Shown piece after piece: positions 50,973 through 62,958 of a stretch of DNA of 64,000 nucleotides (its first letter is position 1; the number at the start of each line of letters is the position of its first letter). Made by a program: the position numbers and the translations under genes. The notes under the pieces were generated by a model that worked only from the letters and a program-made list of their open reading frames with translations, was not told where the DNA came from and did no database searches. Source of the stretch: Cellulomonas uda (GTDB lineage: Bacteria; Actinomycetota; Actinomycetes; Actinomycetales; Cellulomonadaceae). The DNA lies in contig NZ_BJLP01000002.1 in the NCBI RefSeq assembly GCF_006538705.1, forward strand, positions 1 through 64,000. Direction: 5' to 3'.

Positions 50973-51655
50973 CGCCCGGCCGGCCCGGGGACGGGCAGGA
51001 CGTCGATCGCGCCCTCGGCCGAGAGCGCGGCGAGCAGCGAGGCGAGCGCGTCCTGCGGGACCAGCACGTGCACCACGGCCGCCCCGCTCGTGGCGAACGT
51101 CCCCTCGGGCCGGTTCACCTCGGCGACCGTCACCCCCGTCGCGAGCGTCCGCGGCCCCGGCGCGTCCTTGCCGTCCTTGCCCTGCTCGGAGGAGGACGCA
51201 GGCGGCTTGGGCGTGAACCACACGTCGACGACCGCGCCCGCCACGACGTCGTCGGACGGCGCCGACCGCACCGGGACCGCGACCGGCCGCAGCGCGACGT
51301 CCGCTGCGGATCCCAGCGCGTCGGCCGGGACCAGCTCACCCGCGCCGACCGTGCGCAGCGCGACCGCGTCCTGCGGCAGGGCGCGGGACGCCGAGACGTA
51401 CTCCGCGCCCGCGAGCTCGGGCAGGCGCACCTCGACGACGACGAGGTCGTCCGGGCCCACCGCGGACCCCGGGACGAGCACGCCACGCGTCGCGTAGACC
51501 GGCACGGTCTCCTGCGCGGACCGCACGGCCCACGCGCCGAGCGCGACGGCGGCGGCGACGAGCACGATCCCCGCGAGCAGCCGCGGGTCGCGCCACCCGG
51601 GACGGCGCAGCCGCGCCGCGGTCGGCGCAGGGAGGTCGAGCAGGGCGGTGTCCAC
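50969..51655 (-). CDS. SAF-domain protein (RcpC/CpaB-like)
   Basis: A 228-residue protein: one membrane helix (about 26-46), then a SAF domain beginning PVYATRGVLVPGSAV and a C-terminal RcpC-like part ending EGAIDVLPVPGPAGR. RcpC/CpaB proteins belong to Flp/Tad pilus systems. GTG 51655 follows GGAG. It is co-translated with the TadZ-like gene; the pair appears conserved without the rest of a pilus locus here. Confidence 0.85.
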   Translation of the reverse strand: MDTALLDLPAPTAARLRRPGWRDPRLLAGIVLVAAAVALGAWAVRSAQETVPVYATRGVLVPGSAVGPDDLVVVEVRLPELAGAEYVSASRALPQDAVALRTVGAGELVPADALGSAADVALRPVAVPVRSAPSDDVVAGAVVDVWFTPKPPASSSEQGKDGKDAPGPRTLATGVTVAEVNRPEGTFATSGAAVVHVLVPQDALASLLAALSAEGAIDVLPVPGPAGR

Positions 51656-51774
51656 GCGGGCTCCTTCGGTCGTCGGCGCTCCGCATCCTGCCCCAGACGG
51701 CGGGGGCGAAGCGGGCGAAACGGAAGGATTGTGGATAACCGGATGTGCCCGCCACCGCGTGCCACACTGCGGTC

Positions 51775-52011
51775 ATGCCGCAGCGGTACCTCTCCCTCGC
51801 CGACGTCGCCGAGACCCTCGGGGTCTCGGTCGGCCAGGTGCGCACCATGGTGACGACGGGCGAGCTCGAGGGCTTCCAGATGGGCGGGCGCAAGATCTGG
51901 CGCGTCGACGTCGCCGACCTCGAGGCCTACGTCCAGCGCGCGAAGGCGCGGACGCGCGAGCGCATCACGAGCGGCGCGGGGTTCGACGACGAGGGCCGCG
52001 ACGAGTCCTGA
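51775..52011 (+). CDS. Excisionase-type helix-turn-helix protein
   Basis: A 78-residue DNA-binding protein. Residues 5-50 (YLSLADVAETLGVSVGQVRT and following, then GRKIWRVDVADLEAYVQ) form a MerR/excisionase-like HTH_17 domain; the tail is charged. ATG 51775 has CACACT ending six bases before it, a leaderless start. It is divergent from the SAF gene. It resembles the small HTH proteins near secA in actinobacteria; targets are unknown. Confidence 0.9.
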   Translation: MPQRYLSLADVAETLGVSVGQVRTMVTTGELEGFQMGGRKIWRVDVADLEAYVQRAKARTRERITSGAGFDDEGRDES

Positions 52012-52062
52012 CGCCCGTCCGGCGGTCGCACCCCGGCCCCCGGGACCGCACCCGCGGTCACC

Positions 52063-52590
52063 TCAGCCGGACCGCACGACGAGCAGCGTCTCGAACGCGA
52101 ACGTCCAGCCCGCGGCTCCGCGCGCGGCGTCCGCGGGCATGACGTCGACGTGGTCGGCACCGACCCGGTCGATGCGCCCGGAGACGCTCACGCCCTGCGC
52201 GTCGACCCGCACGAGCGTGCGGTCCCGCGCCACGGCGCGCAGCGCGTGGCCCAGCGCGAGCCGGCGCTCGACCTCGCCCGCGGCCGGTGCCGCCCATGCG
52301 CCGAGGCCGACGACCGCGGTCACGGCCGCCGTCGGCACGAGAGCACGTCGGACGCCGTCGGGCGCGAGGAGCACCCACTGCGGCGCCGCGTCGACGACGA
52401 CGCCGTCGACCGTCTGACCGTCGCGCAGCACGAGTCGCAGCGTCGTCGCGCGCGCGGCCCGCAGCCGGTCCGCCAGGTGCACCTGCGCCCGCTCGGCACG
52501 CGTCAGCTCGGCGACCTCGTCACGCAGGTCCTGGGCCCGAGCGGCATCGAGACCGCTCTCCAGGTCCGCGAACAGCGCCTCCCACCGCAC
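52063..52590 (-). CDS. Conserved hypothetical protein
   Basis: A 175-residue soluble protein with helical N-terminus (ALFADLESGLDAARAQDLRD), a beta-rich middle (TLRLVLRDGQTVDGVVVDAA) and a similar second beta segment (LVRVDAQGVSVSGRIDRVGA). The two similar beta segments suggest an Sm-like or duplicated barrel fold, by eye only. GTG 52590 lies six bases after TACCGT, a leaderless start. It is convergent with the HTH gene. No function assigned. Confidence 0.75.
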   Translation of the reverse strand: MRWEALFADLESGLDAARAQDLRDEVAELTRAERAQVHLADRLRAARATTLRLVLRDGQTVDGVVVDAAPQWVLLAPDGVRRALVPTAAVTAVVGLGAWAAPAAGEVERRLALGHALRAVARDRTLVRVDAQGVSVSGRIDRVGADHVDVMPADAARGAAGWTFAFETLLVVRSG

Positions 52591-52761
52591 GCGCCCACGG
52601 TAGCGGTGACCGATCGTCGGCGGGGCGCTGCCGCCGACCGCGAAGGAGCCCGTCGGCGGCCAGGAGACGGACACGACTGGACAGATCGGACAGTCCTCCG
52701 CTAGACCTACGCACATCAAACGTGCTCAAACGACATCATCATGAAGCATGCGGGGGGAAAC

Positions 52762-53841
52762 ATGACCAGCAGGGCACGTCGCCGGCCCATGGCGACGACG
52801 GCCGCGACGCTCGCCGTCGCCGCACTGACCGCCGCCGTGGTCGCGGTCGCGCTCGTGCTGGCCGCACTGGCGGCCGCACAGCCGGACCGGCCCCTGGCGG
52901 TGCAGGACGTCGTCAACGTCGCGGTCGCCGCGCTGGGCGCGGCGGTCGCCGCGTGGCTCGCGGTGTCCTGCGCCCTGGGGTCGGCGTGCGTCGCCGGGCG
53001 GCTGGTCGGGGCCGGCTGGCGCTCCGGCGAGGCGCTCCTGCGGCGCTGCGCGCCCGTCGTCGTGCGACGGGCCGTCGCAGGTGCCGTCGGTGCGAGCCTC
53101 GGGCTCGGGCTCGTCGCGACCGGGGCGCAGGCGGCGCCCGTCGACCCGGCACCGGTGGCGGTGAGCGTCGCCGACGAGGCTCCGTCCGACCCTCCTGCAC
53201 CCCGCACGGGTGCGGACGGCGTGGCGGAAGGCACGCTCGAGGGCCCCTCGCGGGGCTCGGGCGTCGTCCCCGTGGGTTCCGTGGCGGTCGACTCGGTCCG
53301 CGACACCGGGACCGCGCCGCAGGCCCCGGTCGGGGCTCCGGACCCGGCGTCTCCCGCGCTCGGCTGGCCGGTCACCGCACCGACGGACGGCACGTCCCCC
53401 ACGCAGGGCACTGCCCCCGCGGACGGCGCTCTGCCCCCGGACGGCCCGGCACCCGCACCGGTCGCCGCGGGCTGGGTCCCGACGAGCGGTGCGGCCGCGG
53501 ACGGCGCGGGCGGCCGGACGGACGGCGCCACGGGAGACCGCGCGCGCGGCGCGAGCGCCGCAGCCCAGAGCGCTGGTCAGACCGCGGGTCGGTCGGGTGA
53601 CCGGGGACCGGCCACGGCGCCCGACGGCGGCGCGGACGGAGCCGACGTGGTCGTGGTCGAGGCCGGCGACTCGCTCTGGTCGATCGCCGCCGCCCACCTG
53701 CCGCGTGGCGCGAGCGACGCGCAGGTCGCCGCGGCCTGGCCGCGCTGGTACGAGGCGAACCGCGACGTCGTCGGGGACGACCCCGACGTCCTCCAGCCCG
53801 GCCAGCAGCTCACGGCTCCCGCGACGGAGGCGGCCCGATGA
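52762..53841 (+). CDS. LysM-domain membrane protein
   Basis: About 359 residues: two membrane helices (about 13-38 and 50-75), a third hydrophobic stretch near 100, a long Pro/Gly/Ala-rich low-complexity linker (130-300), and a C-terminal LysM-type domain (VVVEAGDSLWSIAAAHLP ... PDVLQPGQQLTAP) that should bind peptidoglycan. I chose ATG 52762 behind GGGGGGAAAC; ATG 52741 is possible. The stop overlaps the Rv3235-like start. The pair precedes secA, as in related species. Confidence 0.85.
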   Translation: MTSRARRRPMATTAATLAVAALTAAVVAVALVLAALAAAQPDRPLAVQDVVNVAVAALGAAVAAWLAVSCALGSACVAGRLVGAGWRSGEALLRRCAPVVVRRAVAGAVGASLGLGLVATGAQAAPVDPAPVAVSVADEAPSDPPAPRTGADGVAEGTLEGPSRGSGVVPVGSVAVDSVRDTGTAPQAPVGAPDPASPALGWPVTAPTDGTSPTQGTAPADGALPPDGPAPAPVAAGWVPTSGAAADGAGGRTDGATGDRARGASAAAQSAGQTAGRSGDRGPATAPDGGADGADVVVVEAGDSLWSIAAAHLPRGASDAQVAAAWPRWYEANRDVVGDDPDVLQPGQQLTAPATEAAR

Positions 53842-54446
53842 GCGCGCTCACCGTCGCGGAGGTCGTCTCGCCGCTCGAGGACGCGCTCGCCGCCGGGATC
53901 GCCGCACCGCGCCGGCCCCGGGCGGGGACCCACCTGCGCGTCGCGGGCGCACCGCGTGTGCGTCCGCTGCCCGACCTGGCGCCCTCCCCCGCCCCCCTGC
54001 CCGAGGTCGAGCACGACGTGCGTCCGGTCCACTCGCTGCGCACACGCATCGCCGTGCTGCGCAGCACGGACCGCACGGACCTCGGTGAGGACGCCGACGA
54101 GGCGGCACCCGCGGCGCCCGTGGACCCGCGCGCGCTCGTCGGGTCGCTCGCCCTCGCGAGCGTGGAGTCGCTCGTCGGCCGACGCTCGGTCGCACAGCTC
54201 GCCCGCTGGCTCACGCCCGGGGTCTACGACGCGCTGCACGCGCGCGCCACCGCCTCGGCGCGGGTGCTCGCCGCCCGCGGCGGCGGACGGTCGGTCGTGG
54301 TCCGCAGCGTGCGGGGCTGCCGGACGCAGGAGCGTGTCCTCGAGGCGAGCGCGGTCGTGGACGACGGGACGCGCGTGCGGGCGGTCGCGATGCGGCTCGA
54401 GGCGCACCGCCGGTCGTGGCGCGTGACGGCGCTCGAGATCGGCTGA
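53838..54446 (+). CDS. Rv3235-family protein
   Basis: A 202-residue protein with a disordered Pro/Ala/Arg-rich N-terminal half and a C-terminal domain: SLALASVESLVGRRSVAQLARWL, a basic middle, and RVRAVAMRLEAHRRSWRVTALEIG. This matches Rv3235-like proteins encoded beside secA in actinobacteria; function unknown. ATG 53838 overlaps the LysM gene stop, so they are coupled. A strong hairpin follows, between it and secA. Confidence 0.85.
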   Translation: MSALTVAEVVSPLEDALAAGIAAPRRPRAGTHLRVAGAPRVRPLPDLAPSPAPLPEVEHDVRPVHSLRTRIAVLRSTDRTDLGEDADEAAPAAPVDPRALVGSLALASVESLVGRRSVAQLARWLTPGVYDALHARATASARVLAARGGGRSVVVRSVRGCRTQERVLEASAVVDDGTRVRAVAMRLEAHRRSWRVTALEIG

Positions 54447-54485
54447 CCGGCCCACGCATCACGGCACCAACGCACGACGCACGAC

Positions 54486-54518
54486 GACGCCGCCGGCGGG
54501 ATCCCCGCCGGCGGCGTC
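54486..54518. terminator. Bidirectional terminator between Rv3235-like gene and secA
   Basis: A perfect 15-bp stem GACGCCGCCGGCGGG / CCCGCCGGCGGCGTC with a 3-base loop, centred between two convergent genes, 40 and 36 bases from their stops. Confidence 0.85.
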
Positions 54519-54553
54519 TCGTCGTGCTCGTGTCGGCCCGCAGGCCCGTCACG

Positions 54554-57319
<2,766 letters not shown>

Positions 57320-58357
57320 GCATGACTCCTGGTGTAGACGCCCCGTGCGTGGTCGGCGCGGGGTGGCGCGGGCGCCCGGCGGCGTCGCCGAGCCCGACCA
57401 TGGTAGGCGAGGCAGCGCTCCGTGGGCGCAGGACGACCACAGCAGTCACGAGCAGGATCGCGCCCACCACGCCCCAGGCGCCGAGCCGCTCGTCCCGGAC
57501 CACGACCGCGAGCGCCGCCGCGGTCACCGGCTCGAGCAGCGACAGCAGGGTCGCCGTCGTCGCCGGCACGGTGCGCAGGCCCGTGAAGTACGCGCTGTAG
57601 GCCGCCGCGGTGGGCACCACCGCCAGGAACACGAGCCACGCCCAGCCCGCGGCGTCCTGCGGCACACCCAGCCCGACCGCGGCCGCGTACGGCACGAGCA
57701 GGACCCCGCCGAGCGTGAACGCCAGCGCGGTCACGGCGAGCCCGTCGAGCCCGGGCACCGGACGGGTGTTCACCGCGGTCAGCGACGCGAACGCCACCGC
57801 GGCGACCAGCGCGAGCGCGACACCTCCCGCGTCGACCGCGTGCCCCGCGTCGCGGCCCAGCACCAGCGCCGTGAGACCTGCCAGCGCGAGGGCGAGCGCG
57901 AGGGCCGTGCTGCGTCCCGGCCACGCCCTCGCCCGCAGCGCCGTCGCGGACGCGACCAGCAGCGGCGCCGCTCCGAGCGTCACGAGCGTCGCCACGGCGA
58001 CCCCGGCCCGCGCGACCGCCTCGAAGTAGGCGGCCTCGAAGACCGCGATCAGGCCGGCGGTCGCCAGGACGCGCACCGCCGCGGCCCGCGAGCGCGGCAC
58101 GCCGCGCAGACGCCCGGTGACCGCGAGCGCGACGAGCAGCAGGCCGCCGCCGCCGAGCAGGCGGTAGGCCGCGACCGCGGCGCTCGTCAGTCCGGCCGCG
58201 TCGCCGAGCTCGGCTCCCGCCAGACCGCCGGTCCCCCACAGCACGCCGGCGAGCGCGACGAGCCAGAAGTCCCCGCGACGGCCCACCCGAGCTCCCTCCG
58301 ACACCGCTCGACACGCGCCTGACCTGCGGCGCGGCACCCTCGCCCGATCGCGGCGGC

Positions 58358-59695
58358 TCAGCGACCGTGCGCCAGCCTACGGGCCAGCGCGACGGCGAGG
58401 TCACCCCCGATGCCGTCCGTCCCGAGGACGACCTCGGGCACGCCCGCCCAGCGGCCGACGAGCACGAGCTCGTCCACGAGCGCTGCCGCGACCTCGTCGT
58501 CGTCCGGCACGCGCGTCCCCCGCCCCGCCGCCCGGTCCCGGGCGCCGGGTGTGCGGTGCGCGGCCTGCACGACGAGCCGGCCCGAGGCCCGGTCAGCCTT
58601 GAGGTCGACGAGCGCCTCGACCGCCTCGTCCATGAGGAACGGCAGGACGTAGTAGCCCCACCGGCGCTGCGCCGCGGGTACGTAGATCTCGATCCGGTAC
58701 CGCAGCCCGAACAGCTCCTCGAGCCGTCGACGCTCGAACACCAGCGGGTCGAACGGGCTGAGCAGCGCGCGCCCGGTCGCCCGCCGCGGCGTCGTCGCCT
58801 CGACGTGGCGGTACGCCTCGCGCCAGCCGTCGACCCGCACGGGCACGAGGACGCCGGCGTCCACGAGCTCCGCCACCGCCCGCCGGGTCGGTGCGGTGCG
58901 CAGCCGGAAGTAGTCCGCCAGGCAGCCGAGCGTGCCGATGCCGTGCGCGCGGGCCGAGATCTCGACGAGCGCGCGCACCGCCTCCTCGCCGTCCGGCGCC
59001 GGCAGGTCCGCGACCGGGCGCGGCAGCACCCGCGCGGGGACGTCGTACAGCCGCTCGAACGCCGCGTTCCGGCCGCTGACGGCCACGTCGCCGGCGAAGA
59101 ACAGGTACTCCAGGGCGCTCTTCGCGACCGTCCAGTTCCACCCCCACGCGCCGGTGGGGCGCGGGAACCGCTCGGCGAACAGCGCGTGCACCTGCTGCGA
59201 GGTCACGGGACCCCGCTCCGCGACGACCGTGCGCACCTCCTCGAGCACGGGCGAGTCGCGCAGCGGGACACCCTCGACCAGGTGCCCGCCGAACCGCTCG
59301 CGGTCCTCCCGGCGGCGCCACTCGAGCAGGCGGTACGTCTCCGGGGGCACGTACGACGCCACGTGCGCCCACGACTCGACGAGGCGGCGCGGCGCACGGC
59401 CCGCCGCACGGTCGAGCAACGCGGTGTCGTAAGGCCCGAGCCGGGAGAACAACGGGACCTGGTGGGCGCGCGCGAGCACGTTGACCGAGTCGATCTGGAG
59501 CAGCCCGATGCGGTCGACGACCTGCTGGACCTGGCGCATCGTGACCGTGCGCCCCGCGCGGGGGCGGTGCAGCCCCTGGGCGGCCAGCGCGATCCGCCGC
59601 GCCTGCGCGAGCGTGTAGCGCTCGGGGGCGGCAGACGCCGCGCGGGCGCCGGCGGCTCGCGCCGCGGTCGGCTCTGTTCCGGTGCTCGTGACCAC
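58358..59695 (-). CDS. YcaQ/AlkZ-family winged-helix DNA glycosylase
   Basis: A 445-residue member of the HTH_42 (YcaQ/AlkZ) family, which unhooks interstrand crosslinks or removes bulky alkyl adducts. Near the N-terminus LLQIDSVNVLARAH contains the QxD catalytic signature, followed by HVASYVPPETYRLLEW and three winged-helix units, ending RWGYYVLPFLMDEAVEALVDLK. GTG 59695 has CAGGAT six bases before it. It is downstream of hpf but beyond a terminator, so separately transcribed. Confidence 0.88.
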   Translation of the reverse strand: MVTSTGTEPTAARAAGARAASAAPERYTLAQARRIALAAQGLHRPRAGRTVTMRQVQQVVDRIGLLQIDSVNVLARAHQVPLFSRLGPYDTALLDRAAGRAPRRLVESWAHVASYVPPETYRLLEWRRREDRERFGGHLVEGVPLRDSPVLEEVRTVVAERGPVTSQQVHALFAERFPRPTGAWGWNWTVAKSALEYLFFAGDVAVSGRNAAFERLYDVPARVLPRPVADLPAPDGEEAVRALVEISARAHGIGTLGCLADYFRLRTAPTRRAVAELVDAGVLVPVRVDGWREAYRHVEATTPRRATGRALLSPFDPLVFERRRLEELFGLRYRIEIYVPAAQRRWGYYVLPFLMDEAVEALVDLKADRASGRLVVQAAHRTPGARDRAAGRGTRVPDDDEVAAALVDELVLVGRWAGVPEVVLGTDGIGGDLAVALARRLAHGR

Positions 59696-59754
59696 GCGGT
59701 CATCCTGCCGCCGGCCACCGACACGCCTCACCGGCGAGGCGGGACGACGCGACA

Positions 59755-59788
59755 GCGCCCGGCCGGGGGCGTGCCGCCGGCCGGGCGC
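59755..59788 (-). terminator. hpf terminator
   Basis: A perfect 12-bp stem GCGCCCGGCCGG / CCGGCCGGGCGC with a 10-base loop, 26 bases past the hpf stop. Confidence 0.8.
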
Positions 59789-59813
59789 GTCGGTCTCGGG
59801 AGCCGCCCGGCGG

Positions 59814-60446
59814 TCAGCCGACCGCCTGCGCGCGCTCGGTGCCCACGACGGGCGAGTCGAGCTTGATCACGCCGTAGCTCCAGCCGCGGCGCCGGTACGC
59901 GACCGCGGGCTGGGCGGTCTCGGCGTCGACGAACAGGAAGAAGTCGTGCCCGACGAGCTCCATCTCGTACAGCGCGTCGTCGATCGTCATGGGCTGCGCC
60001 TGGTGGGTCTTCTCACGGATGACCACCGGCGAGTCGCCGAGGGTGACCTCCACCGCGCCGTCGACCGCGACCGGGGTGTCGGCCGCGACGGGTTCCTCCT
60101 GGGGCGGCCGGACGTCCACGGGGGTCAGCGGAGTGTGGTTGCGGTGGTCCTTGCGTCGGTCGCGCATCCGGCGCAGCCGCTCGAGCAGCTTCGCGAGCGC
60201 GAGGTCGAGCGCGGCGTACCGGTCGTCGGCGCACGCCTCGGCGCGGATCACGGGCCCCTTGTCGACGACGGTGAGCTCGACGCGTTCCGAGCTGTCCGCC
60301 TGACGGGGGTTGACCTCGTGCGAGACGAGGACGTCGATCCGCTGGGCGCGGGGGGCCAGCTGCTCGACCTTCGCGAGCTTGTCCGTCAGGTGTGCCCGGA
60401 ACTTCGGGGACACCTCGGTGTGCCGGCCTGCAACCACGATCTCCAT
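59814..60446 (-). CDS. hpf: Long-form ribosome hibernation promoting factor
   Basis: A 210-residue protein that dimerises or protects idle 70S ribosomes. The N-terminal S30AE domain (1-105, MEIVVAGRHTEVSPKFRAHL) binds the decoding site. A linker with a His/Pro-rich start follows, and the C-terminal dimerisation domain contains ALYEMELVGHDFFLFVDAET. The ATG follows a strong AGGAGG. Upstream 60447-60671 has GC-rich hairpins and presumably its promoter, with no gene. It lies near secA and comF, the common actinobacterial order. Confidence 0.95.
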   Translation of the reverse strand: MEIVVAGRHTEVSPKFRAHLTDKLAKVEQLAPRAQRIDVLVSHEVNPRQADSSERVELTVVDKGPVIRAEACADDRYAALDLALAKLLERLRRMRDRRKDHRNHTPLTPVDVRPPQEEPVAADTPVAVDGAVEVTLGDSPVVIREKTHQAQPMTIDDALYEMELVGHDFFLFVDAETAQPAVAYRRRGWSYGVIKLDSPVVGTERAQAVG

Positions 60447-60671
60447 GAGAGCCTCCTGGGAGGTGAGGGGCGGCGGGGCCGCCGCCCGATGTCTGCGGTC
60501 GTGGCCCTCGAGAGGGCCGCTGCGGGCATCACCTCCTCCACGCGCCCGAGGGTTCGCGAGGAACCCGTCCGTGCGGCGCCGTCGGCTCGGACTGCCACGC
60601 TAACGCCGCAGGGGGCACGTGACCACTGTGCGCGCCGGGAACGTCGCTCCCGCGGGCGGAAGGTCCCGGAT

Positions 60672-61511
60672 TCACCCTGTCGGAGCAACCCCACCTGCGG
60701 CGACCAGGTGCGTCGGGCCGCGGCCCGCCCCGCGGTCGGCCGGGCCGGGCGTGGACGCGAGAGTGACGGCCGCGCGCGGCGACGCGCCTGCGACGACGAG
60801 CGCGCGCTGCGCGGCCGCGAGCGTCGCACCGCTCGTCAGCACGTCGTCGACGAGCACGACGACACGGCCGTGCAGCGCGTCGCGATGCCGCGCCGCGACG
60901 CGCACGTCGACCCGGGCGCGGTCGCGCACGCCCCGCCCGACCTGGTCGGCACGGTCACCGCGCCGGCGGCGCAGGACCCGCGCCACACGAGCCGGGCGTC
61001 CGGCGGCGCGCAGGCCCTCGACCACGCCGCGTGCGAGCTCGTCGACGTGCGCGAAGCCACGGCGCCGCCGCGCCACGGGTGTCGACGGCGCGGGGACGAC
61101 GAGCACGGGCGCGGTCGGCCGCGAGCGGGGGCAGGGCTCCGCCGCGAGGGACTCGTCGAGCACCGCCACGCAGGCGACCCCGAGCCGTCGGGCGTGCCCG
61201 ACGAGCGGACGCGTCAGGTCCCGCCGCCCGCGGTCCTTCCACGCGATCACGGCCGCGCGCACCGGGCCGGCACAGTCCGCCAGCGTGAGCACGGGCAGAC
61301 CCCGCGCCCCCACGGGGTCGAGGCGACCGGCACGGTCCTCGCAGCGCCACGGGTCCTCGTCGAACGCCGAGCGGCAGGACGCGCACCACGCGACGTCGGC
61401 GAGGTCGCACCCCGCGCACCGCACGGGCAGGACCAGGTGCACGACCTGCGCCCACCAGGCGCGGACGAGCGCGGCCACCGCCGCGCCGCGCCGCGTCCCG
61501 TCGTCCCGCAC
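60672..61511 (-). CDS. comF: ComF-family phosphoribosyltransferase-like protein
   Basis: A 279-residue protein: N-terminal double zinc finger (CAGCDLADVAWCASC), then a PRTase domain with VLVVPAPSTPVARRRRGF and the PRPP loop VLVDDVLTSGATLA. ComF proteins are tied to natural transformation in some bacteria, with unknown chemistry. GTG 61511 has CACCCT ending six bases upstream, so a leaderless start is likely. It is upstream of hpf, as usual in actinobacteria. Confidence 0.9.
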   Translation of the reverse strand: MRDDGTRRGAAVAALVRAWWAQVVHLVLPVRCAGCDLADVAWCASCRSAFDEDPWRCEDRAGRLDPVGARGLPVLTLADCAGPVRAAVIAWKDRGRRDLTRPLVGHARRLGVACVAVLDESLAAEPCPRSRPTAPVLVVPAPSTPVARRRRGFAHVDELARGVVEGLRAAGRPARVARVLRRRRGDRADQVGRGVRDRARVDVRVAARHRDALHGRVVVLVDDVLTSGATLAAAQRALVVAGASPRAAVTLASTPGPADRGAGRGPTHLVAAGGVAPTG

Positions 61512-61787
61512 TCCCCCAGGGTGACGCCGAAGGCGCCGCGCGGGACCGGCACGGCGTCCGGCTGGGGACGGGAGCGCCGGGCCGCGGGGCTGGGGTCGGG
61601 TGGCGGGGCGGATCGCGCCGGTCCCACCGACGCACCGCGCGCCCTTTTCGCACAGTTGCTCCCGTTCTGTACTGTGTGCGCCGTCCGGGACCGCACGCCG
61701 TGGTCGCGGATGACCGGCCGGACGACGACGTCTGCGGTGCCCAGCAGCCCTGACCACGCGACGACGAACGAGCCGGAGGGTCCGACC

Positions 61788-61955
61788 ATGCCGCCGAGAG
61801 CGAAGAGCATCCTGATCTGGATCGTCGTGGTCTTCGTCATCTACGCCGTGGTGCGCAACCCGGACAAGGCCGCCGACGTCGTGCGGTCCGTGTGGGACTT
61901 CATCTACGGCGCGTTCGCGGGGTTCGCGCAGTTCTTCAGCAACCTGGCGGCCTGA
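61788..61955 (+). CDS. Small single-span membrane protein
   Basis: A 55-residue protein with a basic start (MPPRAKS), one membrane helix (about 8-23, ILIWIVVVFVIYAVV) and an aromatic C-terminal amphipathic part ending FAGFAQFFSNLAA. ATG 61788 follows GGAGGG. Very similar small proteins accompany hpf and lpqB in actinobacteria; function unknown. It precedes the PH-domain gene by 43 bases and is probably co-transcribed. Confidence 0.8.
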   Translation: MPPRAKSILIWIVVVFVIYAVVRNPDKAADVVRSVWDFIYGAFAGFAQFFSNLAA

Positions 61956-61998
61956 CGGGCTCGCCGGGGGCCGCTGCGCCGGTGAGGAGGTGACGGGT

Positions 61999-62910
61999 GT
62001 GGACGACGACGCGACCCGGATCGTCATGTCCCACCGGCTGCTGCGCCGTTACATCCTGCCGGGCGAGCGCGTGGTGCTCGCGGCGCGGCGGCACTGGGCG
62101 CAGCTCGTCGAGCCGGCGCTCACGGCGACGGGCGTGTTCGTCCTGTGCGGCTGGCTCACGGTCGCGCTGACCCCGACGCTGGGGGACGGTGCGCTGTGGG
62201 TCTGGTGGCTGTGGGCCGCGGCCGTGGCTCGGTTCGCCTGGCTGGCGCTCGTGTGGCGGGTCGAGTGGTTCGTCGCGACCGACAAGCGGATGCTCCTGCT
62301 GACCGGGCTCGTCACCCACCAGATCGGGATGATGCCGCTCATGAAGGTCACGGACATGCGGTACTCGCGGTCCGTGCTCGGCCAGCTGCTCGGCTACGGG
62401 CAGTTCCTGCTCGAGTCCGCCGGCCAGGACCAGGCGCTGCGGCAGATCAACTGGGTCGCCCGCCCCGACGCGACGTACCGGGACCTGTGTGCGCTGATCT
62501 TCACGCCGGGCGAGGCGCCGCCCCCGGACGGCAAGGACGACGCGGGTCCCCTGCCACCCGCAGTCCTGCCCGCGCGCCCGACCGGCCACGGCCGGCACTC
62601 GGCGGCGGCGCAGGACCCCGACGAGACGTCCGACGACGAGCTCGACGACGCGTACGCCGACTTCCCCGACGACGAGCCCGACGAGGACGACGGGCGCTAC
62701 GAGCCGCACGACACGCAGCCGCTGCGCGTGCGACCGCGCGTCGGCCCCCAGCCCGTCGTCGAGACCGTCGTCGAGCGGTCGTGGGACGTCTCCGAGCCGA
62801 CCACACGCTTCGTCGACCTGACCGGCCGCGGGCGGCGCCACGAGGACGACGAGCCCGACGCCCCGCCGTGGCCACCGCGTCCGGGCCGCGACGAGGGCCG
62901 CGGCCGGTAA
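61999..62910 (+). CDS. PH-domain (bPH2/YdbS-like) membrane protein
   Basis: A 303-residue protein: two membrane helices (about 36-58 and 64-84), then a bacterial PH domain (VEWFVATDKRMLLLTGLVTH ... MKVTDMRYSRSVLGQLLGYGQ) and a long acidic disordered tail rich in Asp and Pro. GTG 61999 is chosen because AGGAGG lies eight bases upstream; GTG 61990 is inside that site. It is convergent with lpqB. Function of the family is unknown, perhaps membrane organisation. Confidence 0.85.
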   Translation: MDDDATRIVMSHRLLRRYILPGERVVLAARRHWAQLVEPALTATGVFVLCGWLTVALTPTLGDGALWVWWLWAAAVARFAWLALVWRVEWFVATDKRMLLLTGLVTHQIGMMPLMKVTDMRYSRSVLGQLLGYGQFLLESAGQDQALRQINWVARPDATYRDLCALIFTPGEAPPPDGKDDAGPLPPAVLPARPTGHGRHSAAAQDPDETSDDELDDAYADFPDDEPDEDDGRYEPHDTQPLRVRPRVGPQPVVETVVERSWDVSEPTTRFVDLTGRGRRHEDDEPDAPPWPPRPGRDEGRGR

Positions 62911-62958
62911 CCGTCAGGGCGCGTCGGATCCGCGGCCACCCGGCGGGCGTGCCTACCG

